A stretch of DNA of 64,000 nt. Origin: Halalkalicoccus sp. NIPERK01. Its GTDB lineage: Archaea > Halobacteriota > Halobacteria > Halobacteriales > Halalkalicoccaceae. Within the stretch, counting starts at the first letter, position 1. The number at the start of each line of letters is the position of its first letter. The translations under genes and the position numbers were made by a program. Below the pieces are notes generated by a model. That model had not been told where the DNA came from and did not search any database. It saw nothing but the letters and a program-made list of their open reading frames with translations. The stretch covers positions 1-64,000 of the forward strand of contig NZ_JASVVV010000008.1 in assembly GCF_030287405.1 (NCBI RefSeq), read 5' to 3'. Of this stretch, positions 25,176 through 33,425 are shown one piece after another.

Positions 25176-25549
25176 GCGAGCAGCGCGACGAGGGCTACGA
25201 CGAGTGGATCGACGCGATCGATCGGGGCGAGGCCTACGCACTGGAGTGTTCGAACGGGCACGGCTCGCTCCCGCCCCGCCGGCTCTGTCCGGAGTGTGGC
25301 GACGCCGCTCTCGAAAAGCGAGCGCTCCCCGACAGCGGGACGCTCGACACCTACACGACGATCCACGTCGCGACCCCCGCGTTCGCCGAGGACGCCCCCT
25401 ACACCGTCGCCATCGTCGACTTCGGCCTCGCCCGGCTGACCGGCCAGCTTCGCGGCGTCGAGGACCCCGAGGTCGGGATGCGACTCGCCGTCGGCGTCGA
25501 GGAGCGCGAGACCGAGGAGGAACCGCTACTCGTCTTCCGACCCGCGTAG
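25172..25549 (+). CDS. DUF35 zinc-ribbon/OB-fold protein, thiolase partner
   Basis: A 125-residue two-domain protein. An N-terminal zinc ribbon carries LECSNGHG and LCPECG, so three Cys are plain and the second cysteine of the first knuckle is replaced by a His (C-x3-H). It is followed by a C-terminal OB-fold (TIHVATPAF, YTVAIVDFG, RLTGQLRG). DUF35 proteins form complexes with acetoacetyl-CoA thiolase and channel acyl-CoA. The overlap with the thiolase gene supports that here. Its end overlaps the convergent hydrolase gene by 24 bp. Confidence 0.9.
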   Translation: MSEQRDEGYDEWIDAIDRGEAYALECSNGHGSLPPRRLCPECGDAALEKRALPDSGTLDTYTTIHVATPAFAEDAPYTVAIVDFGLARLTGQLRGVEDPEVGMRLAVGVEERETEEEPLLVFRPA

Positions 25550-26464
25550 TTCCTCTCGCACGATTCCGACGAACTCCCGGGGGTACTCGACGTGGGGCAG
25601 CAGGCGAGCGCGGTCGATCACCACGAGGCGGGCGTCGGCCGTCTCCGCGAGCGTGCGGCCCTGCCTGAGCGGCGTGATGTCGGCCTCGCGTCCCCAGACC
25701 AGCGTCGTCGGGACGTCGAGTTCCGCGAGTTCCCTCCCGAGGTCGATCGGGCGGTCGAGGAACCCACTGATAAAGGAGGCGGGCGCGTAGCGCGCACCGG
25801 GCTGGTGGGCGCTCTCCCACTCGTAGCCCAGTGTCTCGTCGGTGAGTTTCTCCACGTCGTAGTAGCCGTGATCCGCGCTGAAATACCGGATCGAGGGCTT
25901 GCTCGCGATCAGGTTATATAGACCAGTACCGACCACGGGGGCCCGAAGCAACGAGCGCAGGCGCGGGCGCTTCGTCGGCATCGTTTGTGCGGTCGGACAG
26001 ATCAGCACGAGCCGCGAGAAGTCGGCCTCCGAGACGGCCTCGACGGCGTATGCCCCCGACAGCGAGGAGGCGACGCAGGTGGCGTCCTCGACCGTATCGC
26101 GCGCGAAGTCGCCGAGGAAGTCGGTGTAGAGCTCTCCCGAGTAGAGCAGCGGCGGCCTGTCGGAGGCGCCGAAGCCCGGCAGGTCGGGCGCGATCACGTG
26201 GAACTCCTCGGCCAGATCCTCGAAGACCTCCCCGAACTCGTGGCTGGAGGCGGCGGCGTTGATGCCGTGAACCAGAAGCAAGTCCGGGTCGCTCGGGTCG
26301 CCGCCCTCGGTGTACGAGACGTCCATCCCCCGCCAGCGATACGTGTGCTGGCGACCCGGGAGGGGCGCCGAGAGCGATCCGGCACGAGCGGCGAGCGTTC
26401 GGTTACCGGCAGCCGCGAGGCTGACGGCGGCCGCTGCACCACCGACGAGGCGTCGAAGTTTCAT
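25526..26464 (-). CDS. Alpha/beta-hydrolase fold protein
   Basis: A 312-residue serine hydrolase-like protein with a hydrophobic N-terminus (LVGGAAAAVSLAAAG) that could be a signal or membrane anchor. The oxyanion segment is LLVHGINAAASS, the nucleophile elbow is VASSLSGAYA (Ser in a small-x-Ser-x-small context instead of GxSxG), and the likely catalytic His is in LLPHVEYP. The substrate is unknown. It overlaps the DUF35 gene by 24 bp in convergent orientation. Confidence 0.82.
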   Translation of the reverse strand: MKLRRLVGGAAAAVSLAAAGNRTLAARAGSLSAPLPGRQHTYRWRGMDVSYTEGGDPSDPDLLLVHGINAAASSHEFGEVFEDLAEEFHVIAPDLPGFGASDRPPLLYSGELYTDFLGDFARDTVEDATCVASSLSGAYAVEAVSEADFSRLVLICPTAQTMPTKRPRLRSLLRAPVVGTGLYNLIASKPSIRYFSADHGYYDVEKLTDETLGYEWESAHQPGARYAPASFISGFLDRPIDLGRELAELDVPTTLVWGREADITPLRQGRTLAETADARLVVIDRARLLPHVEYPREFVGIVREELRGSEDE

Positions 26465-26509
26465 ACCCGATCCATCGGCCGGAGGGGTCTTAACGCTGAT
26501 CGACCGCGC

Positions 26510-27493
26510 TCAGTTCCGGGCCGACGCCTCCGCCTCCTCGCGTGCGAGACACTCCTTCAGTGGCTCGATGATCTCGTCGGCGACCGTGTAGGGATCGGTC
26601 TCGCGGGCGGCAATCCGGTCGACCAACTCCTCCATCCCGCCGCGGCGCTCGATCTCGCCCTCTAGAAGGTGACCGGCGTCCTCCCGGAGCAGGGTGCGCA
26701 CCTCCTCGGCGTAGCGGGTGCGCGCTTTCTCCTCGAGGACGCCGGAGGTCTCGAGGAACTCGCGGTGGGCCGAAAACGCCGAGAGCAGGTCGTCGATGCC
26801 ATCGCCGCTCGTGGCGACGGTCTCGACGATCTCGGGGTCCCACTCGCCCCGGTCGCGCCCTTCGAGCATCTCCGAGAGCTGTTTCACCGTCCGGTCGGCG
26901 CCGGGCATGTCGGCCTTGTTGACGACGAACACGTCGCCGATCTCGAGGATGCCGGCCTTGAGCATCTGGATGTCGTCGCCGCTTTCGGGCTGGACCAACA
27001 CGGCGACCGTATCGGCGGTCCGGACGATGTCGACCTCGTTCTGGCCCGCGCCCACCGTCTCGACGATGATCCGATCGATCCCGAACGCGTCGAACGCCGT
27101 GATCGCGTCGCCGGTCGCCGTCGAGAGCCCACCCAGTTGGCCGCGGGCGCTCATCGAGCGAACGAACGTGTCCATGTCGCCCGTGGTCGAGGCCATGCGG
27201 ATCCGGTCCCCGAGGACGGCACCGCCCGTGTACGGCGAGGAGGGGTCGACCGCGATCACGCCGACGGTGAGGCCCGCATCGCGGTAGCGCCGGGCGAGTT
27301 TGTCGACGAGGGTCGATTTACCGGCACCGGGGCTGCCCGTGATCCCGACCACCTCGGCGTCGCCGGTGTGTTCGTGGAGCGCGGCGACCAGGTCGCGGTA
27401 GCCCGGCGAGCGGTTCTCGATCTTCGTGATCGTGCGCGCGAGCGCGCGGTACTCGCCGTCCAGCAGCGCGTCGACGAGATCGCTCCCGTTCAT
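26510..27493 (-). CDS. meaB: Methylmalonyl-CoA mutase-associated GTPase MeaB
   Basis: G-protein chaperone that protects and reactivates B12-dependent methylmalonyl-CoA mutase. The 327-residue chain shows Walker A GSPGAGKS at 53-60, the switch segment DPSSPYTGGAVLGDRIRM, the Walker B region IVETVGAGQNEVD, and the guanine motif NKAD. It overlaps the B12-binding subunit gene by 4 bp, in an operon on the minus strand. The large mutase subunit is far away at 45057. Function is well supported by family and context. Confidence 0.94.
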   Translation of the reverse strand: MNGSDLVDALLDGEYRALARTITKIENRSPGYRDLVAALHEHTGDAEVVGITGSPGAGKSTLVDKLARRYRDAGLTVGVIAVDPSSPYTGGAVLGDRIRMASTTGDMDTFVRSMSARGQLGGLSTATGDAITAFDAFGIDRIIVETVGAGQNEVDIVRTADTVAVLVQPESGDDIQMLKAGILEIGDVFVVNKADMPGADRTVKQLSEMLEGRDRGEWDPEIVETVATSGDGIDDLLSAFSAHREFLETSGVLEEKARTRYAEEVRTLLREDAGHLLEGEIERRGGMEELVDRIAARETDPYTVADEIIEPLKECLAREEAEASARN

Positions 27494-27903
27494 CGCTCGG
27501 GGACGTTCTCGCGGACGAACTCGATCGTCTCTTTCATCGGCGTGCCCGGCCCGAAGATGGCGTCGACGCCCGCCTCCCGGAGGGGTTCCTTGTCCTTGTC
27601 AGGGATCACGCCGCCGACGATGATCAGCGTGTCCTCGAACGCGCCGTACTCCTTGAGTCCCGCGACGACCTTCGGCACGAGCGTGTTGTGCGCCCCCGAG
27701 AGGATCGATATGCCCAGCACGTCGACGTCCTCTTGCACGGCGGCCTGGACGATCTCGTCGGGCGCGTTGTGCAGCCCCGAGTAGATGACCTCGAAGCCGG
27801 CGTCCCGAAAGGCCCGCGAGATGACGTGTGCGCCCCGGTCGTGGCCATCGAGGCCGACCTTGGCGACGAGACACCGAATCGTCCGCTGGCCCTCTACGCT
27901 CAC
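27490..27903 (-). CDS. Methylmalonyl-CoA mutase small (cobalamin-binding) subunit
   Basis: A 137-residue stand-alone B12-binding domain. It shows the DxHxxG pattern in GLDGHDRGAH, where His21 coordinates cobalt, then LGISILSGAH and the C-terminal IIVGGVIP with FGPGTP. It pairs with the large subunit at 45057-46781, which lacks such a domain. Together they isomerise methylmalonyl-CoA to succinyl-CoA in propionate metabolism. MeaB follows in the same operon. Confidence 0.93.
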   Translation of the reverse strand: MSVEGQRTIRCLVAKVGLDGHDRGAHVISRAFRDAGFEVIYSGLHNAPDEIVQAAVQEDVDVLGISILSGAHNTLVPKVVAGLKEYGAFEDTLIIVGGVIPDKDKEPLREAGVDAIFGPGTPMKETIEFVRENVPER

Positions 27904-27999
27904 CGAGACCGCCTCCGATACGCGTTCATGCCCGTAGTTCCCCGCCGAGGACTTTCACTGTAACGGATGTCCATGATGGAGCCGACGCGTCCGCGGCGG

Positions 28000-28049
28000 C
28001 GAAACCGAACATGGTTTCGACTTTCGGACCGATACCTCGATTCGGTTTC
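28000..28049. other. Overlapping inverted repeats upstream of a decayed permease
   Basis: CGAAACC (28000-28006) pairs with GGTTTCG (28013-28019). The overlapping GAAACCGAA (28001-28009) instead pairs with TTCGGTTTC (28041-28049). The two stems are mutually exclusive, as in some attenuators or switches, but the gene downstream is broken and no ligand class is recognised. Confidence 0.3.
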
Positions 28050-28088
28050 AGCGAAACGTGATACGGATGCGGGCTATACGGACTCACA

Positions 28089-28508
28089 GTGGCCGTTTCG
28101 ATCGAACTGATCGGGAACCGAGCGCTCGACCTCTCCCCGAGCGAGGTGACCGGCGCGGTAGGTGATTCGGTTACGGCACTTCCCATCGTCGTCGCGCTCG
28201 CCGCCCTCACCGAGATCTCCCTGCCCCACGTGCTGGTCGCCTTCGGCGTCTTCCAGATCGTCTGGGACGCGCGGTACGGCCTGCCGGTCTCGGTCGAGCC
28301 GATGAAGGCGCTCGCGATCGCCCGGGCGCTCTCGTACGGGGAACTCGCGCTCGTCGCGATCTCGCTCGGGAGCAGCGTGAGAGAGTCGTCGAACCTCCCG
28401 CTCTCGGTCGGGATCGGCCGGCTGGCGGTGGTCTGGAACGTCGGGATCGCCTTCGTGGCGGGGATCTGCGTCCACCTCGTCGTGAAGCGCTATCGCCGGG
28501 GCGCGTGA
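28089..28508 (+). pseudogene. Sulfate/molybdate-permease-like protein with a large internal deletion
   Basis: A 139-codon frame. Residues 1-95 resemble the N-terminus of putative sulfate/molybdate (MolT/SulP-like) permeases: [20 protein letters not shown], then [14 protein letters not shown]. Residues 98-139 resemble the C-terminus: [20 protein letters not shown] and a basic tail. The usual protein is about 350-400 residues, so most membrane helices are missing, with the frame kept. Either this is a non-functional relic or a very short variant. The GTG at 28089 is assumed as the start. Confidence 0.55.
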
Positions 28509-28625
28509 GTCCGACTCACACCGTCGGTCATACCTCCGGCCATCGCCGGTGGCGAAGACGGGCAATGGATGCGCTGGTGATACCGAATCGTGCCACAGAC
28601 GGTCACAGTCCCACCACCGACGGTA

Positions 28626-28778
28626 TCAGCGGTCGGTCGGGACGACGGCGGTCGACTGGATCCACGCCCGGTCGTTCTCGGCGTCCTGGATCACCGCGAT
28701 CGTCCGCGACTCGTGGCGGTACTCGCTGTACCGGTATCGTTCCCCCTCCCACGGGTTCTCGGTCGGTTCGTCGGCCAC
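28626..28778 (-). CDS. Small conserved protein, leaderless GTG start
   Basis: A 50-residue polar protein, VADEPTENPWEGERYRYSEY then RHESRTIAVIQDAEND and a short end. The GTG at 28778 is chosen because a TATA box lies 28 nt upstream. A longer frame begins with an ATG at 28817 but would put the box inside the gene. The sequence looks like a conserved haloarchaeal small protein. Function is unknown. It sits between the decayed permease and the ABC exporter. Confidence 0.6.
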   Translation of the reverse strand: MADEPTENPWEGERYRYSEYRHESRTIAVIQDAENDRAWIQSTAVVPTDR

Positions 28779-28802
28779 ACCGCACCCTCGGTGAGGGCGT
28801 GT

Positions 28803-28809
28803 GATAAAC
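28803..28809 (-). promoter_or_regulatory. TATA box for the small gene at 28626-28778
   Basis: On the minus strand the box reads gtttatc and is centred about 28 nt before the GTG. It is preceded by an A-rich stretch as expected for a BRE. Confidence 0.5.
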
Positions 28810-28818
28810 TTTAACAAA

Positions 28819-29565
28819 TCAATCCGTCCGCGGCAGGGCGTAGGCGCCGGCGACGAAGAAGACGAGTGCGAGCCCCGCGAGGACCGCCAGATCCGCGAGC
28901 CACGGCCCGCCGGAGACGGTGGCCTCGCGCACGCCCCGCGAGAAGTAGGTGAGTGGAAGCAGGTCGATGACCGGCCCCATCCACCCCGGCAGGAGCGTCG
29001 GCGGGACGAACGTCTCGGCGAGAAAGAGCATGGGCAGGGCGATCGTGTTGGCGGCGGCGATCACGCCGTCCTGGGAGTCCGCGACCCGGCCGAGGATCGC
29101 GCCGATGCCACAGAAGACGGCGGTGCCGACTCCGATGAACGGGACCAACAGGGGCGAGAGCGAGAAGGTGGCGTCGGTGAGCAGCCACAGCACGCCGATG
29201 AGGATCGCGCTCGCGATCCCGACGAGGATCGCGTTGACCAGCGTGTGCGCGAGCAGCCACTCGGTCCGAGAAAGCGGCGTCGTCGCCAGTTTCTCGAAGC
29301 GGTTTCCCTCGCGGTGGCGCGCGACGGTGCTCCCCACCCGCGACAGCGGCGTGAAGAGGACGACGACCGCGAGATACCCCGGCAGGTAGTACTCCGGCGG
29401 TTCGGTGAAGAGGCCGCCGCCCGTGGGATCGGTGGTGACGAGCGCGCCGAAGATCACGATCAGGATCACGGGGAAGAAGAAGGTGAAGAAGACCGCCGTC
29501 CGCCGACGGACGAACGAGTACCACGCGGCGACGAACTCCGCGCGGGTGCGCGCGTGCGAACTCAT
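28819..29565 (-). CDS. ABC-2-type transporter permease
   Basis: A 248-residue membrane protein with six or so hydrophobic helices, the first being AVFFTFFFPVILIVIFGAL. After it come the cytoplasmic/coupling segment RVGSTVARHREGNRFEKLA and a helix rich in Ile and Leu. This is the permease of an efflux ABC-2 system. It overlaps the ATPase gene by 4 bp and lies downstream of it. The exported compound is unknown; the ATPase resembles daunorubicin-type exporters. Confidence 0.9.
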   Translation of the reverse strand: MSSHARTRAEFVAAWYSFVRRRTAVFFTFFFPVILIVIFGALVTTDPTGGGLFTEPPEYYLPGYLAVVVLFTPLSRVGSTVARHREGNRFEKLATTPLSRTEWLLAHTLVNAILVGIASAILIGVLWLLTDATFSLSPLLVPFIGVGTAVFCGIGAILGRVADSQDGVIAAANTIALPMLFLAETFVPPTLLPGWMGPVIDLLPLTYFSRGVREATVSGGPWLADLAVLAGLALVFFVAGAYALPRTD

Positions 29566-30482
29566 CGGGCACCCCCGGCCGTCGCCGGCTCCTCGGCGAC
29601 CCGCTCGTCCGCGAGTTCGAGATAGACGTTTTCGAGGGAGGGCTGGGTCCAGGCGAGCGACTCGTACTCGATCCCGGCGCGTTCGAGCGCCGTCACTGCC
29701 TCGCCGATCCCTTCGGGACCGATCCCGTGGATCGTGAGTTCGTCCCGCGTGGCCGAGACCCGGTAGTCGGTTCCGGCGAGGGCGTCGGTCCCGGCGGCCG
29801 TCTCGACGACCAGCCGGCTCTCACCACCATGTGCGGCGACGAGCGCCTCCGGGGAGCCAACCTCGACGAGCCGTCCGTCGGCGAGGAGGCCGACCCGATC
29901 CGCGAGTTCCTCCGCCTCGGCCATGTCGTGGGTCGTGAGGAAGACGGTCGTCCCGCCGGCGGCGAGGTCGGCGATCAGGCTCCGGAGGTCCCGCCGGCCG
30001 GCGGGGTCGATCCCCGTCGTCGGCTCGTCCAAAAAGAGCAGGTCGGGGTCGTTGACCAGCGCCGTCCCCACGCAGATCCGGCGCCGTTGGCCCCCCGAGA
30101 GCGTCTCGTACCACGCGTCCGCGTCGGCGGCCATCCCCACCTCCGCCAGGACCGCCTCGACCGGCCGCGACTCGTCGTAGAGGCCGGCGTAGTACGCCAG
30201 CAGTTCACGGCCGGTGAGGCGTTCGGGCGGCGAGAACGCCTGTGGCAGGAGGGCGATGCGGTTCTCGTCGACCGCATCGGGCGGGGAGCCAAACACCGAA
30301 ACCGCCCCGGAATCGGGCGTCGTGGTGCCGGTCAACGCCCGGACGAGCGTCGTCTTGCCCGCGCCGTTCGGGCCGATGAGCGCGAACACCTCGCCGCGCT
30401 CGACGGCGAGGGAAACGCCGTCGAGGGCGGTGGTGTCGCCGTAGCTCCGGGAGAGGTCCTCGGCGACGAGCGCGTGGTCCAT
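29562..30482 (-). CDS. ABC transporter ATP-binding protein (ABC-2 / DrrA-like)
   Basis: A 306-residue ATPase. Walker A is GPNGAGKTTLV, the Q-loop is in LLPQAFSPPE, the ABC signature is LSGGQRRRICVG, Walker B is LLFLDEPTTG, and the His switch is in VFLTTHDMAEAE. A C-terminal extension of about 80 residues is typical of exporter ATPases. It is the upstream partner of the ABC-2 permease. It starts 53 bp after pstA on the same strand but is not PstB-like. A short transcript run-through from the pst operon is possible. Confidence 0.93.
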   Translation of the reverse strand: MDHALVAEDLSRSYGDTTALDGVSLAVERGEVFALIGPNGAGKTTLVRALTGTTTPDSGAVSVFGSPPDAVDENRIALLPQAFSPPERLTGRELLAYYAGLYDESRPVEAVLAEVGMAADADAWYETLSGGQRRRICVGTALVNDPDLLFLDEPTTGIDPAGRRDLRSLIADLAAGGTTVFLTTHDMAEAEELADRVGLLADGRLVEVGSPEALVAAHGGESRLVVETAAGTDALAGTDYRVSATRDELTIHGIGPEGIGEAVTALERAGIEYESLAWTQPSLENVYLELADERVAEEPATAGGAR

Positions 30483-30535
30483 GTCGGAGGGAGTGGCGAG
30501 GCCGCCCTAAGGGGTTCGATCCCCGGACGCTATCG

Positions 30536-31441
30536 CTACCGGCGCTGGTACCTGTTCCGAACCAGGATCGCCGCGGCGTTCATCGAGAGCATCACCGCGA
30601 GCAGGGTGACGACGCCGGCGGCGAGCACGCCGTACTGGAACTCCGCGCTCGGTTGGCTCGCCCACGTGAAGATCTGTCGGGGCATCGCGCTGAACCGGTC
30701 GAAGGGGCTCGACGGGGCGTTGAAGATGGTCGCGGCCGCGCCGATCATCAACAGGGGCGCGGTCTCGCCGATCGCCCGCCCGAGCGCGAGGATCGTCCCC
30801 GTCAGGATGCCGGGCACCGACGCGGGCAACACGACGTTGCGGACCGTCTGCCAGCGGGTCGCGCCCATCGCGTACGAGGCGCGGCGCTGGGAGTCGGGAA
30901 CGCTCGCGACCGCCTCCTGTGCGGCGATGATGACGATCGGCAGGATCAACAGGCCGACGGTGAAGCCGCCGACGATGACGCTGCCGGTGGGCATACTGAG
31001 GGTTCGGATGAACAGCGCGAGACCCAACAGCCCGTAGACCACGGAGGGGACGCCAGCGAGGTTGCCGATGTTGATCTCGATCAACTCGACGAGCCGGTTG
31101 TCGGGGGCGTACTCCTCGAGGTAGATCGCCGCCCCGACGCCGACGGGGAACGCCGAGAGCGCGATGACGAGGACCATCATGACCGACCCGACCAGCGCCG
31201 GGTAGATCCCCGCCTCCTCGGGGAACCGGGAGGGGGCGCTCGTCAGGAAGCCCCAGTCGAGCCACGGGTCGGTCCCGGGCTGGCGGATCGCGAAGGCGTC
31301 GAGGGTGACGTAGACGAGCAGGATCGACACCATCAGGATCCCGAAGAGGGTGGCGCCGAGACAGAGCCCCTCGAAGAGCCGCCCGCGCCAGTCGACCCGC
31401 GCGCCGGCGGCGGTCCACTCCCGAGTTTCGCTTCCGGCCAT
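30536..31441 (-). CDS. pstA: Phosphate ABC transporter permease PstA
   Basis: A 301-residue inner-membrane permease with six hydrophobic helices. Typical Pst features are FPVGVGAAIYLEEYAPDN in the middle and the coupling segment SYAMGATRWQTVRNVVLP, then GRAIGETAPLLMIG. It is cotranscribed with pstC (13-bp gap) and pstS. No pstB follows. Phosphate specificity is inferred from the three-gene context and sequence pattern. Confidence 0.93.
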   Translation of the reverse strand: MAGSETREWTAAGARVDWRGRLFEGLCLGATLFGILMVSILLVYVTLDAFAIRQPGTDPWLDWGFLTSAPSRFPEEAGIYPALVGSVMMVLVIALSAFPVGVGAAIYLEEYAPDNRLVELIEINIGNLAGVPSVVYGLLGLALFIRTLSMPTGSVIVGGFTVGLLILPIVIIAAQEAVASVPDSQRRASYAMGATRWQTVRNVVLPASVPGILTGTILALGRAIGETAPLLMIGAAATIFNAPSSPFDRFSAMPRQIFTWASQPSAEFQYGVLAAGVVTLLAVMLSMNAAAILVRNRYQRR

Positions 31442-31454
31442 CAGTCCTCCCCCC

Positions 31455-32393
31455 TCATCGGTACTCCTCCTGGTATCTGGCGGCGACTACATTGGCCGCG
31501 AGGTTCATGGCGAACGTGATCGCGAACAGCGTCAGCCCGATCGCGAAGAGGCTCCTGTAGGCGGTCGTCCCGCCCGAGACGTCGCTCGTCCCGAGTTCGA
31601 CCATCGCGGATGTCATCGTCTGGCCCGAGCGAAACAGGGCGTCGGGAAAGCTCGCGAGATCGATCATCCGTGGGGTCTGGCCCATCGCGACCGTGACGAT
31701 CATCGTCTCGCCGATCGCGCGGGACAGCGCGAGGATGAACGAGGAGAAGATCCCCGAGATCGCCGCGGGGACGACGATCCCCGTCGAGACCTCGAACTTC
31801 GTCGCGCCGAGCCCGTAGCCCGCGTTGCGCAGTTCGTCGGGCACGGCGCTCATGGCGTCCTCGCTGAGCGAGGAGACCATCGGGATGATCATCACGCCGA
31901 CCATGATCGAGGCGCTCAGTACGTTGAACGTCGAGACGGGCAGGCCGATCGCGCCCAGCGCGGGCGTGATGTACGCCAGCGCGAAGTAGCCATAAACCAC
32001 GGTCGGAATTCCCGCGAGCACTTCGAGGGCGGGTTTGATGGCCGAGCGCACCCCGGAACTCGCGTACTCCGAGAGGTAGATCGCCGCCCCGACGCCCGTC
32101 GGGAGGGCGATCAGTGCCGACAGGACAGTCACGAGCAGGGTTCCGCTGACCAGCGGCAGCACGCCAAAGGAGAGCGGCTCGATCGCGGGCGTCCAGTCGG
32201 ATCCGAGAAAGAACGCCGCCGGCGAGACCTCGGTGAAGAAGTCGATCGCGTCGACCGCGAGCGTGAAGACTATCGCCCCGGTCACGAACACCGACAGGGC
32301 CGTACAGAGCAACAAGAGCCCCTCGATCGTGCGCTCTTTGAGCGAGCGATCCGCACCGCCCGCCAGGTCGAGCGTGTCGGTTTCAGTGCTCAT
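31455..32393 (-). CDS. pstC: Phosphate ABC transporter permease PstC
   Basis: A 312-residue membrane permease. Its layout matches PstC: LPTGVGAAIYLSEYAS, IPTVVYGYFALAYI, the EAA-like coupling segment GYGLGATKFEVSTGIVVP, and SRAIGETMIVTVAMG. It is the middle gene of pstS-C-A and works with PstA as the channel. Confidence 0.94.
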   Translation of the reverse strand: MSTETDTLDLAGGADRSLKERTIEGLLLLCTALSVFVTGAIVFTLAVDAIDFFTEVSPAAFFLGSDWTPAIEPLSFGVLPLVSGTLLVTVLSALIALPTGVGAAIYLSEYASSGVRSAIKPALEVLAGIPTVVYGYFALAYITPALGAIGLPVSTFNVLSASIMVGVMIIPMVSSLSEDAMSAVPDELRNAGYGLGATKFEVSTGIVVPAAISGIFSSFILALSRAIGETMIVTVAMGQTPRMIDLASFPDALFRSGQTMTSAMVELGTSDVSGGTTAYRSLFAIGLTLFAITFAMNLAANVVAARYQEEYR

Positions 32394-32420
32394 CGGTCGG
32401 TTCGGACGCGCATTCGGTCG

Positions 32421-33425
32421 TTAGTTCCCCCCGGTGGCGTCCTCGAGCGTCGCGAGGCTCTCCTCGACGAGCTGCTCGTTCGCGGGGACGTAGCCCACCT
32501 CGCTGACCAGGTCGGACGAGGAGTTCTCGATGAAATACCGCATGAAATCGGCGACCGTCGAGTCCTGGAGGGACTCCTCGGCGGCGTAGACGAACAGCGG
32601 CCGGGACATCGGGTACGAACCGTCCTGTGCGGTTTCGAGGGACGGTTCGACACAGCCCTCGCCGCCGTCGATCTGGAGGCCCTTGATCGCGTCCTCGTTC
32701 TCCTGGTAGTAGGCGTAGCCGAAATATCCCAGCGCGTACTGCGAGCCCTGGATCCCCTGGACGATGATGTTGTCCTCCTCGGTGCCCTCGTAGTCCGAGC
32801 GGTGCGACCCCGCCTCGCCGATCACGTTCTCGGTGAACCAGTCGAACGTGCCCGAGGTCGAGGCCGGCCCGTAGAGTTCGAACGGTTCGTCGGGCCAGTC
32901 GGGGTTGACGTCCGACCAGTTCTGCGCCCCGTTGGGCTGCCAGATCTGGGCGAGTTCGTCGAAGCTCATGCAGTCGACCCAGTCGGCCTCGTTGTTGGCC
33001 GCCATCGTCAGCGCGTCGCTCGCGACCTGGAACTCGACCGGGGTGATCCCGTTCTCCTCGGCGGCCTGCTGTTCCTCCTCGCTGATCGGTCGCGAGGCGG
33101 TGTTGATGTCGGAGTTACCGGGGATGAAGTGATTCTCGAAGCCGCCGCCGCTGCCCGTCGAGTCGACCGAGATGCTCACGTCGTTCTCCCGTTGGTACTC
33201 CTCGGCCATCGCGGTCGCGATGGGGTAGACGGTGCTGCTCCCAGTGATGACGATGTCGCCCGAGCCACCGCCGCCACCGCCGCCCGATCCCGCGTTCGGG
33301 TTCTCGTCGCTCATACACCCCGCGACCGTGAGCGCGAGCGCGGACCCGCCGGCCGCGAGAACGTTCCGCCGCGACACCCTCCCGGTTCGCCCGTCGATTG
33401 GATCGTCCGTCATCACGCGGAGCAT
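32421..33425 (-). CDS. pstS: Phosphate-binding lipoprotein PstS
   Basis: A 334-residue secreted phosphate receptor. The N-terminus has a twin-arginine-like SRRNVLAAG and a lipobox TVAGC, so it is probably exported by Tat and lipid anchored outside the membrane. A short Gly-rich spacer follows. The mature part has the Pst binding signatures GSSTVYPIATAMAEEY, STGSGGGFENHF, and the hinge region with GPASTSGTFDWF. Downstream are pstC and pstA. The AT-rich region before it is a likely promoter. Confidence 0.95.
   Translation of the reverse strand: MLRVMTDDPIDGRTGRVSRRNVLAAGGSALALTVAGCMSDENPNAGSGGGGGGGSGDIVITGSSTVYPIATAMAEEYQRENDVSISVDSTGSGGGFENHFIPGNSDINTASRPISEEEQQAAEENGITPVEFQVASDALTMAANNEADWVDCMSFDELAQIWQPNGAQNWSDVNPDWPDEPFELYGPASTSGTFDWFTENVIGEAGSHRSDYEGTEEDNIIVQGIQGSQYALGYFGYAYYQENEDAIKGLQIDGGEGCVEPSLETAQDGSYPMSRPLFVYAAEESLQDSTVADFMRYFIENSSSDLVSEVGYVPANEQLVEESLATLEDATGGN

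Noticed and set aside
29562-30482. Reading the ATPase after pstA as PstB
   Set aside because: The sequence has the exporter-type C-terminal extension and pairs by overlap with an ABC-2 permease, so it is not PstB.
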